Assembly (NCBI RefSeq): GCF_019039215.1
Contig: NZ_JAHNZZ010000001.1
Location: forward strand, 2,885,314-2,934,396
From: Bacillus sp. FJAT-29790
GTDB lineage: Bacteria; Bacillota; Bacilli; Bacillales; Cytobacillaceae
Reading direction: 5' to 3'
Length of the DNA stretch: 49,083 nt
Part shown: positions 42,999 through 49,083 of the stretch, piece by piece
Layout of the letters: every line of letters begins with the position of its first letter
Numbering within the stretch: the stretch's first letter is position 1
The notes under the pieces: generated by a model
What the model was told of the DNA's origin: nothing
What the model saw: the letters and a program-made list of their open reading frames with translations, nothing else
The model's database searches: none
Program-made: the position numbers and the translations under genes

Positions 42999-43313
42999 CT
43001 ATTCAATGAAAACAGCTGTTCCATACGCTATTATTTCAGAAGCATTCTGCATCACTGCTGAGCTTTGAAGACGCATTCCGACAATTGCGTTTGCACCTTG
43101 CCTCTTTGCATCATCAACCATTCTGCCAATTGCTTTTTGCCTTGCTTCGTCCATCATTTCTGTGTATTCCGATATTTCTCCGCCAACAATCGTCTTTAGG
43201 CCGGCCATGATGTCCTTTCCAATATGCTTGGATTGAATGCAGCAGCCTTTGACAAATCCTTTTAAATCCTTAATTTCTTTCCCGGGAACAGTTTCAGTAG
43301 TTACGATAATCAT
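42999..43313 (-). CDS. YbjQ/UPF0145 family protein
   Basis: The product is 104 residues: IIVTTETVPGKEI, then KDIMAGLKTIVGGEISEYTEMM, then GANAIVGMRLQSS and EIIAYGTAVFIE. This is the UPF0145/YbjQ fold, a small pentameric protein of unknown function. AGGAGG lies inside the 3' end of the yxlE-like gene, with a 20-bp overlap, so it belongs to the sigY operon here. Confidence 0.88.
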   Translation of the reverse strand: MIIVTTETVPGKEIKDLKGFVKGCCIQSKHIGKDIMAGLKTIVGGEISEYTEMMDEARQKAIGRMVDDAKRQGANAIVGMRLQSSAVMQNASEIIAYGTAVFIE

Positions 43314-43497
43314 TTCGATCGTCCTCCTCTTTTTCTTTTTTTCGTTCTATAAATAATAGGACAAAAATCGCGACAACCATGACAGCATACAAAGCATAAA
43401 ATAAGATGGCAGCCTTGAGATTAATGAACAGCATAACAAGCCCTATAAGTTGACCACCAACAGCAATCAGCAAAAACAACTGCTTTAATTTCCCCAT
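43294..43497 (-). CDS. YxlE-like small membrane protein
   Basis: The product is 67 residues: two hydrophobic helices (about 6-26 and 31-50) and a highly charged C-terminus (ERKKEKEEDDRNDY). Size and place in a sigY cluster match YxlE. It starts 1 bp after the yxlD-like stop. YxlE has been linked with SigY control in B. subtilis, but its biochemical role is unknown. Confidence 0.72.
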   Translation of the reverse strand: MGKLKQLFLLIAVGGQLIGLVMLFINLKAAILFYALYAVMVVAIFVLLFIERKKEKEEDDRNDYRNY

Positions 43498-43498
43498 T

Positions 43499-43702
43499 TC
43501 ATAATCGTCCCTTTTTCCTCCAAATTTTCCTCACAAAAATTAGATATACGAGGGTTGGCATCGGTGCCTGTATTAAACCAACAATGCCCCATAGCCAATA
43601 ATTATGTCCATGCTTTCTTGCGTTCGTAAACAGGAAAATGCTCTGACTGATAAGAATGATGGCAACAATTATAAGCAAATGAGGGCTGATTTCATTACTC
43701 AT
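43499..43702 (-). CDS. yxlD: YxlD-like negative regulator of SigY
   Basis: The product is 67 residues: an N-terminal helix (LLIIVAIILISQSIFLF), then ARKHGHNYWLWGIVGLIQAP, then a second helix and a basic end (RKIWRKKGR). The layout resembles the PLDc_N-type helix pair of YxlD. In B. subtilis YxlD, with YxlC, holds SigY inactive. It overlaps the yxlC-like gene by 4 bp. Confidence 0.78.
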   Translation of the reverse strand: MSNEISPHLLIIVAIILISQSIFLFTNARKHGHNYWLWGIVGLIQAPMPTLVYLIFVRKIWRKKGRL

Positions 43703-44049
43703 GTTTCATTCACCTGTTTTCCATTCCAGATCGCAAAATAAGCAACGATAAATACAGCGACAAGCCCTTGGATAGCAACAAAGACAATTGGGGTGCTATA
43801 TAATGTGAACAACACTGCACTTAAAATAAACATGGCAATCACTGCAAAAAGGGCTACATCCATAAAAAGCCTTTTTCTCAAAGTCTTTTTTTGTTCAACA
43901 ACTAAATTTTCGAACCATTCCAGGTTTGGTGTATGGACCGGAACATGTTGTTCAACTGATTCCAATCCATCTTCAATTTCTTTAACAATCGCTAATAAAT
44001 TTTTATCTAGATGTTCGTCGTCCACTTGATTAACTTTCCTCGACATCAT
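43699..44049 (-). CDS. yxlC: YxlC-like anti-sigma factor
   Basis: The product is 116 residues. The N-terminal 65 residues are soluble and acidic (about 1-65) and would bind the sigma factor. Two C-terminal membrane helices follow (about 66-85 and 91-110). It overlaps the sigma gene by 20 bp. In B. subtilis YxlC is the main anti-SigY protein. The assignment is by size, membrane layout and operon position. Confidence 0.75.
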   Translation of the reverse strand: MMSRKVNQVDDEHLDKNLLAIVKEIEDGLESVEQHVPVHTPNLEWFENLVVEQKKTLRKRLFMDVALFAVIAMFILSAVLFTLYSTPIVFVAIQGLVAVFIVAYFAIWNGKQVNET

Positions 44050-44566
44050 TTAGCTTTAGCTCCTTTCTGACAGCCTTAATTCCATTATGAACCCTTGACT
44101 TGATTGTCCCAGATGAAAGATTCATCATTTCTCCAATTTCTTCGTATGAATAACCATAATAATGCTTTAAGATAATTGGCATACGAACGTCCTCTGCTAA
44201 ATTCCCTAGGGCAGACAAAGTATCATTCCATTCTTCATTCCGGCTTTCCATATGCCATTTCAACTTTCGGAATACCTCTTCCTCCTGCTGCCAGCTTTTT
44301 TCTCTTTTATATTTCCGCTGCTGATCAATGTAAATATGTGTTGCAATCGAAATGAGCCATGTAGAAAATTTCGATTTTCCTTCGAATAAGTGGAACTTCT
44401 CAATACACCTACCCATTGTCTCCTGAGCGAGATCTTCAGCTGTATCAGGATTCATCGTCACTTTTATTAAGTATTTGACCAAGAAGGGGTAATTTTTCTG
44501 AAAAAGCATGGCAAAAGCGCGCTCGTCACCTCGTTTGGCACTTTTAATGAGTTCATTCTCCTCCAT
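44030..44566 (-). CDS. sigY: ECF sigma factor SigY
   Basis: The product is 178 residues, the same as B. subtilis SigY. Region 2 runs from about 25 to 90 (NPDTAEDLAQETMGRCIEKF, then KFSTWLISIATHIYIDQQRK). Region 4 runs from about 115 to 170 (HYYGYSYEEIGEMMNLSSGT, then IKSRVHNGIKAVRKEL). It directs RNA polymerase to its own operon among other targets. The next genes look like yxlC, yxlD and yxlE, the known negative regulators. An ECF-type promoter lies 58-86 bp upstream. Confidence 0.9.
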   Translation of the reverse strand: MEENELIKSAKRGDERAFAMLFQKNYPFLVKYLIKVTMNPDTAEDLAQETMGRCIEKFHLFEGKSKFSTWLISIATHIYIDQQRKYKREKSWQQEEEVFRKLKWHMESRNEEWNDTLSALGNLAEDVRMPIILKHYYGYSYEEIGEMMNLSSGTIKSRVHNGIKAVRKELKLNDVEES

Positions 44567-44623
44567 TGACTACTATTCCTCTCTTTCCCCTCATCCCGCT
44601 TCTTCAATGACTGTATTCATTTG

Positions 44624-44652
44624 TTAGACGGTCAAGGTTACTATTTCGTTCA
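44624..44652 (-). promoter_or_regulatory. ECF-type autoregulatory promoter of the sigY operon
   Basis: On the minus strand TGAACG (-35, 44652-44647) and CGTCTAA (-10, 44630-44624) are separated by 16 bp. These are the TGAAC/CGTC elements expected for ECF sigma factors of this group, so sigY probably drives its own transcription. Confidence 0.75.
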
Positions 44653-44811
44653 TTTTATTTGCATCAAAATTTTAAAATAAAAAATCATTGAATCACTGCA
44701 AATTTTTCCTCCCTTAAGAACGGAAGATCGTGACTCTCAGCCCGATTATACATATTTTAATCCGAGATCGGAGACAATATTGCTAGCAAATAAGAATTGG
44801 GGGGAATTGAC

Positions 44812-45231
44812 ATGGAAACAGGACATCAAGTCGGCTTAACTTCTGCTGAAATAGCAAATATTTGGGCAAAATACCAAAATGATACGATGGCTATCTGTGT
44901 TCTGAAATATGCGCTGTCCACCGTTCAAGATACAGACATTCGGAGCGTTTTAGAATTTTCTTTACAATTATCTCAATCACATGTCGAACAATTAACAGCT
45001 ATGTTTAACGAAGAACAACTTCCCATTCCAGATGGATTTAACGAAAATAACGACCTTAATTCACAAGCCTCTCCTTTATTTACAAGACGGGACTTAGGCG
45101 CACTTTATCCTCGATCAATAGCAGAAATCGCCCAATATGGAGAAGATGGAGCAAATATCATGATTGATAATCGTTGGCTTGAGCAACCACCGCAAGCAGC
45201 AGACCGTTATCAGTTAGCCAATAAGATGTGA
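44812..45231 (+). CDS. Short DUF3231 family protein
   Basis: The product is 139 residues from an ATG with GGGGGG upstream (an earlier TTG lies before that site). The first 95 residues are a ferritin-like four-helix segment (LTSAEIANIWAKYQND, then SLQLSQSHVEQLTAMF). The end, from residue 105, matches the usual DUF3231 tail (SIAEIAQYGEDGANIMID, then WLEQPP). Full DUF3231 proteins are about 330 residues, so the middle half is missing. Such proteins are often sporulation-linked. It overlaps the next gene by 4 bp. Confidence 0.75.
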   Translation: METGHQVGLTSAEIANIWAKYQNDTMAICVLKYALSTVQDTDIRSVLEFSLQLSQSHVEQLTAMFNEEQLPIPDGFNENNDLNSQASPLFTRRDLGALYPRSIAEIAQYGEDGANIMIDNRWLEQPPQAADRYQLANKM

Positions 45232-45707
45232 ATAATATGTCAAAGGTCGGACGCTTGGAGAAAGTCCTTTGGAGTATTGCATTTCCCGGCTTTGGGCAAT
45301 TATTAAATGGGAAGTTTCTCAAAGGATTACTTTTGATTATATTAGAAGTAATAATCAACGCTCAATCAAAGTTTAATAAAGTGATTGTTTATAGCTTTCA
45401 AGGCGATATTCACGCAGCTATTGACCACGCCAATTATCAATGGCTCATGTTCTATCCCTGTGTTTATCTGTTTTCAATTTGGGACGCTTATAAAGATGCC
45501 GGAGGAGGGAAAACACCTTTTTCTTTTCTTCCGTTTGTTTTTAGTGCTTATTTTGTAACCGTAGGGCTCATCTATTCCTCAAGTCTAAAGGTATTTGGAG
45601 TGCTTTTCGGTCCTGTTTTTTTACCAATGTTATTTTTAATTCCCGGAATCACCATCGGCCTCCTTTTAAAAATGGCATTAGGAAATTTAAATATCTTTCG
45701 GACTTAG
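45228..45707 (+). CDS. Multi-pass membrane protein, unknown
   Basis: The product is 159 residues from a GTG that overlaps the stop of the previous gene (ATGTGA); an ATG nine bases later is also possible. There are about four hydrophobic segments: near 33-45, 75-88, 100-120 and 125-150. The N-terminus (AFPGFGQLLNGKFLKGLLLI) resembles the start of TM2-like small membrane proteins. Translationally coupled to the DUF3231 gene. Function unknown. Confidence 0.7.
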   Translation: MNNMSKVGRLEKVLWSIAFPGFGQLLNGKFLKGLLLIILEVIINAQSKFNKVIVYSFQGDIHAAIDHANYQWLMFYPCVYLFSIWDAYKDAGGGKTPFSFLPFVFSAYFVTVGLIYSSSLKVFGVLFGPVFLPMLFLIPGITIGLLLKMALGNLNIFRT

Positions 45708-45855
45708 AATGATTGGGATTACTTAATGATTTTTTTACGTGAAGGAGTTGTATTAAAGATCCTTTAATTCAAAGCTGGTTTCGCATAGATTATTACTGTA
45801 GGTACCGATGTGAAACTTTTTGCTACTAAAGTTTAAGAAAAGAGCCTAATTCAAA

Positions 45856-45887
45856 GAAAAGTGAGGACGCAGTGTCCTCACTTTTCT
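45856..45887. terminator. Bidirectional terminator after the PBP gene
   Basis: AGAAAAGTGAGGAC pairs with GTCCTCACTTTTCT around 4 nt. It overlaps the PBP stop codon and sits between convergent genes. Confidence 0.88.
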
Positions 45888-47955
45888 AGTTATCCTTCTC
45901 CCCTTTATCCTTCTTCTTCCTTTTTTCCCTTTCCTTTTCGAGTTTCTTCTTCCTTTTTTCCCTTTCCTTTTCGAGTTTCTTTTTCCATTTATCTGTCTGC
46001 TTATTGAGGCTATCTGCAAATAGTTTTTTTTGCTGTTCTTTTTGCCTTTTTTCCATGAAAGTTGCAATATGTGGGACATTGAAGGCAACAGCCTCTTGAT
46101 TTCTCAATGCTTTTGACATGATCTCTCTGAAAATCGGTGCAGTGCCTTCACTGCTAGTTGATGTTAGAAAATGATCTTTATCGGTTTTATCGTATCCAAC
46201 CCAGACTGCCCCGACAAGCTGAGGAGTGTATCCGACAAACCATTGGTCTTTTACGCCATTTATACCTTCAATTGGCACTTGGGTCGAACCCGTTTTACCA
46301 GCCACTTCTCTGCCTGGAATTTGAGCAGCTCTCCCTGATCCATGTTCAACGACACCAAGCAGCATCGTTGTCATTTTATCTGCGACATCTTTTGTCGTGA
46401 CTTGCGTTTTCGTTCCGTTCCACTCTGCGACAGTGTTCCCATTCGAATCCTCTATTTTAACAATGGCATGGGCTTCGAACTTTTCGCCGCCATTAGCAAA
46501 CACCGTATAAGCTTCGGCCATATTCAGCGGGGAGACTCCCGTACTTGTGCCCCCGAGTGCAAGTGCTAAATTCCGGTTAATCGCTTCTTCTGGAATCCCA
46601 AATCTCTTGGCAGCCTCTATCCCTTTTTCAATTCCGATCTCATTCAGGAGCCATACTGCAGGAAGATTAAGAGAATCTTTTACAGCTTCATACATCGGAA
46701 TCCGGCCACGGAATTGGTGGTTATAGTTATTCGGTTCGTAATCTCCGAACTTCATTTTCTCATCTTTTACTTCATCTGTAATATCCCAGCCCATTTCAAG
46801 AACAGATGTATACGGCACGAGTGGCTTCATCGTTGAACCTGGCTGCCCCACTGGATGTACTGCACGATTAAGCCCTAACAGTGTATGTTCGCCTCTTCCA
46901 CCGACAAGTGCCCGAATGCCTCCGCTTTTCGGATCAATCAAAATCGCCCCGCTTTGGACGATTCGATCCTCTTTGCCCACAGGAAAAATGGAATTATTCT
47001 TGTATGTTTCCTCAACTCCCGCCTGCATAGCTGGATCAAGCGCAGTATATATCTGATAGCCTCCAGTCAATAATTTATCCAGAGACAGTCCGTATTTCTT
47101 CATTCCTTCCTCTAAAACATGATCAACATAATATGGATATTTCCCTTTGAAAGGATCTCCACCTTTATCATCAAAAACTAATGTTTCACCTATTGCTTCA
47201 TTATATTGCTGCTCTGAAATAAACCCATGCTCCTTCATTTGCTGTAAAACGAGGTCTCGTCGTTCAAGCGCTTTCTGTTCATTTTTATATGGATTGATCG
47301 CAGATGGAGCATTAACGATACCTGCCAATAAGGCGGCTTCACTAACAGTCAGATCCTTAACCTCTTTCCCGTAATACTTTAATGCTGCACGTTTGATACC
47401 CCATGCCCCTTCTCCAAAATAAATCTGATTTAAATACATTTGGAGAATTTCATTTTTTGTATATTTCTTTTCGATTTCTCTTGCTAGGAAAAATTCCTCC
47501 AGTTTTCGTTTATATGTTTTTTCAGGGGAAAGCATGGCGTTTTTCGTTAATTGCTGGGTGATTGTACTCCCGCCTTCTATCACTCCCCCTGCCTTCATAT
47601 TTCGGAATAGCGCTCTTCCGATGCTCGTAAAATCAACACCGTTATGCTCATAAAATCGATGGTCCTCGATTGCGATAACCGCATTGATCATATGCTCAGG
47701 GATTTCTTCGATCCGGACACCTTCAATTTTATTTGCTGAAATTTTGCTTGCGACCTCTCCGTTCAGATCATAAATAACGGTCGATTGCTCCATCCCATCT
47801 TTTAATGCACTAATATCCGCATCATTTGCAAAAAAAGCAAAAAAGCTTAAAAAAGCCAATACTGCTATTGATGTCAAAAGAATGGCAATTTGAGTCATGT
47901 GCAACTGCTTCCAAATCCTTTGGATTCTATTAATAACATGTATTTTATTGCCCAT
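45886..47955 (-). CDS. pbpF: Class A penicillin-binding protein (PbpF/PBP1A type)
   Basis: A bifunctional peptidoglycan glycosyltransferase/transpeptidase, 689 residues. A short cytoplasmic N-terminus and one membrane anchor (about 22-43) precede the GT51 domain with VIAIEDHRFYEHNG near 93 (catalytic Glu) and GGSTITQQL near 125. The transpeptidase has GSTMKPL near 371 (active-site Ser), DSLN near 427 and KTGST near 553. The C-terminus is a lysine/glutamate-rich tail with a perfect tandem duplication of KKKLEKEREKR. The symbol pbpF is by overall similarity; a related PBP gene is possible. Confidence 0.88.
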   Translation of the reverse strand: MGNKIHVINRIQRIWKQLHMTQIAILLTSIAVLAFLSFFAFFANDADISALKDGMEQSTVIYDLNGEVASKISANKIEGVRIEEIPEHMINAVIAIEDHRFYEHNGVDFTSIGRALFRNMKAGGVIEGGSTITQQLTKNAMLSPEKTYKRKLEEFFLAREIEKKYTKNEILQMYLNQIYFGEGAWGIKRAALKYYGKEVKDLTVSEAALLAGIVNAPSAINPYKNEQKALERRDLVLQQMKEHGFISEQQYNEAIGETLVFDDKGGDPFKGKYPYYVDHVLEEGMKKYGLSLDKLLTGGYQIYTALDPAMQAGVEETYKNNSIFPVGKEDRIVQSGAILIDPKSGGIRALVGGRGEHTLLGLNRAVHPVGQPGSTMKPLVPYTSVLEMGWDITDEVKDEKMKFGDYEPNNYNHQFRGRIPMYEAVKDSLNLPAVWLLNEIGIEKGIEAAKRFGIPEEAINRNLALALGGTSTGVSPLNMAEAYTVFANGGEKFEAHAIVKIEDSNGNTVAEWNGTKTQVTTKDVADKMTTMLLGVVEHGSGRAAQIPGREVAGKTGSTQVPIEGINGVKDQWFVGYTPQLVGAVWVGYDKTDKDHFLTSTSSEGTAPIFREIMSKALRNQEAVAFNVPHIATFMEKRQKEQQKKLFADSLNKQTDKWKKKLEKEREKRKKKLEKEREKRKKKDKGEKDN
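45913..45978 (-). repeat. 33-bp tandem direct repeat in the PBP gene tail
   Basis: Two exact 33-bp copies (45913-45945 and 45946-45978) each encode KKKLEKEREKR, giving an extended charged tail. Confidence 0.85.
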
Positions 47956-48069
47956 ATTTCCTCCACTTTATGAAACTATTTTCTAAGGTGTTTTTACCGT
48001 AAAGGCTTAGCCTTGGCTATAAACAATTCGAGATGGAGTCATTTCTTATGGGGGCTAGAAGATAATTAT

Positions 48070-48150
48070 TGAGGCTTGGGACTGATTTCTGATGAGAAGG
48101 AATGCGCTTGATAATCAGGATTGTGCTCGATAATATCGGGCGCGTACGTC
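48070..48150. repeat. Short tandem array, ~19-20-bp units (GCTTGATAAT type)
   Basis: GCTTGATAAT starts at 48106 and GCTCGATAAT at 48125, 19 bp apart; more diverged copies can be seen on either side (near 48073-48090 and after 48140). The core is the reverse of the array near 3.9 kb (ATCAAGCAC, ATCGAGCAC). Confidence 0.6.
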
Positions 48151-48190
48151 GAAAAAGCTTCCACGCCGAAACATTTTCTTAACATTTCAT

Positions 48191-48224
48191 AAAAAGTGGT
48201 GCAGCCCTTAGCATGCTGCACCAC
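48191..48224 (-). terminator. Terminator after the XRE regulator gene
   Basis: GTGGTGCAGC pairs exactly with GCTGCACCAC around a 9-nt loop; on the minus strand it is followed by TTTTTATG. Confidence 0.88.
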
Positions 48225-48232
48225 AAAAAACG

Positions 48233-48709
48233 CTATCTTCCGCCTTTTTCAAACACTAATTCAAAAAATCGTTCTTTACATGAGGCTTCATCAAAGCTGC
48301 TATATATCCGGAAGTGATCCTCATCAATGATTCGATAATGCTGGCTAATAATATTCTGCTGCAGCAGAAGTCCATTTTGTTTTGCTACTTCTCTCCACCA
48401 AATTTTCCCGCCGAGCGTTTTTTCTTTCCGATAGTCAATCCCTTCCCGAGCAATTGTCTCTAAAACTTCCATCGGTTCATTTCCAAATAAGAATCGAACA
48501 GTTTCTGTTTCTCGAAAAAGAGCACAAACAGCCACAACTGTCGACCAACCGGCCTCTGCTCTCCCTTTTTCAATTTGGACAAGGGTTTTTTTGGAGACAC
48601 CAATAATTTCAGCCATCTTATCTTGTGTATATCCGGCCTCCGTGCGGATTAAGCGCATTTTTTCAGATACTTTATAAATAATTTCGTCTCGGGTCAATGT
48701 CGGCTTCAT
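48233..48709 (-). CDS. Cro/CI (XRE) family transcriptional regulator
   Basis: The product is 158 residues. The HTH_3 domain covers about 12-65: EKMRLIRTEAGYTQDKMAEI, then GVSKKTLVQIEKGRAEAGW, the recognition-helix region. The C-terminal 85 residues (GGKIWWREVAKQNGLLLQQNI and a Phe-rich end) form a separate domain I cannot name. Targets are unknown. It lies upstream of the PBP gene on the same strand but about 280 bp and a terminator away. Confidence 0.82.
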   Translation of the reverse strand: MKPTLTRDEIIYKVSEKMRLIRTEAGYTQDKMAEIIGVSKKTLVQIEKGRAEAGWSTVVAVCALFRETETVRFLFGNEPMEVLETIAREGIDYRKEKTLGGKIWWREVAKQNGLLLQQNIISQHYRIIDEDHFRIYSSFDEASCKERFFELVFEKGGR

Positions 48710-48885
48710 TCCCTTATATCTTTTCGTGTATTTTTACACTGATAACTTCATTATATAGGATGTAATCGAAATATTACAATTAAATAAGGGACACCTACAT
48801 CGAAAAGGTGAAAAAATAGCACGATCGGGGGGGATTCGTGCCGACGAACATAACACTTAATTCCATAGAAAGAATTTTACTTTTT

Positions 48886-49083
48886 GGTTGTTTTCTAAAA
48901 GATTGTTGCTTTTATCAACATTGAAAACGGTGAGTGGATTGGAGCGGAAGGCACTTGACTCCTCGAAAATGCTATCGCATTTCCTTCGTGCGTGGGCAGA
49001 TTCAAGGATGTAAATTCAGTATCCTGCGGGAGATAGAGGGAAAGTCGAGACCCCGCAGACGGAACGTCGAGGAGGCTCGACTT
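48886..49083. repeat. MITE-like element, copy B4 (cut by the window end)
   Basis: It starts with GGTTGTTTTCTAAAAGATTGTTGCTTTTA, the family end, and continues with GATTGGAGCGGAAGGCACTTGACTCC and GAGACCCCGCAGACGGAACGTCG, the reverse-orientation core of B3. The right end lies outside the window. The bases 48710-48885 before it are AT-rich and hold no gene that I can see. Confidence 0.75.

Overview
The window is low-GC chromosomal DNA from an endospore-forming member of the Bacillaceae (Bacillus sensu lato). The evidence is strong AGGAGG-type ribosome binding sites, frequent TTG/GTG starts, spore-coat genes, an alpha/beta-type small acid-soluble spore protein, and long conserved gene order with the B. 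subtilis ecs-hit-serC-trpP-hpr-prsA-yha...-hemZ-yhaX and yheA-yheE regions. There are no rRNA or tRNA genes, no intact insertion sequence, no prophage and no CRISPR array.

Layout. 1-370: five-unit tandem palindromic array. 0.4-3.1 kb (-): ecsC-ecsB-ecsA. 4.0-6.4 kb (+): hit, serC, trpP. 6.4-9.1 kb: small membrane protein, hpr/scoC, a DUF3267-like protein and another small membrane protein. 9.1-9.45 kb (-): an intact tiny YjcZ-type sporulation gene plus decayed relatives. 9.7-10.6 kb: prsA. 11.0-16.7 kb (-): yhaL, yhaM, yhaN, yhaO. 16.9-20.8 kb: a coat module of two CotB-like DUF2642 proteins, the coat kinase CotH and its likely substrate CotG, placed between yhaO and yhaPQ. 20.9-29.1 kb: yhaP/yhaQ exporter, yhzD, enoyl-CoA hydratase (yhaR), acyl-CoA ligase, hemZ, yhaX. 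29.4-37.4 kb: yheA, yheB, four consecutive YheC/YheD-type ATP-grasp coat-associated proteins, then yheE and small proteins. 37.6-39.7 kb: yxkF-msmX. 40.0-42.4 kb: zinc-ribbon protein, ssp, fumC. 42.5-44.6 kb (-): a sigY-yxlC-yxlD-yxlE-ybjQ operon behind an ECF-type promoter. 44.8-45.7 kb: short DUF3231 protein and a membrane protein. 45.9-48.7 kb (-): class A penicillin-binding protein and a Cro/CI-type regulator.

Functional themes. Many genes act in or on the spore: CotB, CotH and CotG, YhaL, the YjcZ family, YheC/D, SASP and Hpr as a sporulation/protease regulator. Others serve secretion and the envelope (Ecs, PrsA, PBP, SigY), with fatty-acid, serine, heme and TCA metabolism between them.

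The most unusual content is non-coding. There are two dispersed element families with four copies each: a ~190-bp multi-hairpin element and a MITE-like element with GGCTGTTTTCG ends. There are also six unrelated short tandem arrays whose unit lengths cluster near 20.5 bp or 51.5 bp, close to whole numbers of DNA helical turns. Coding curiosities are the four-gene ATP-grasp expansion, an HAD phosphatase-like protein with Asn at the nucleophile position, a CotG gene carrying a perfect 9-bp expansion, and YjcZ-family decay next to prsA. All family names are from recognition of sequence and gene order; no search was run.
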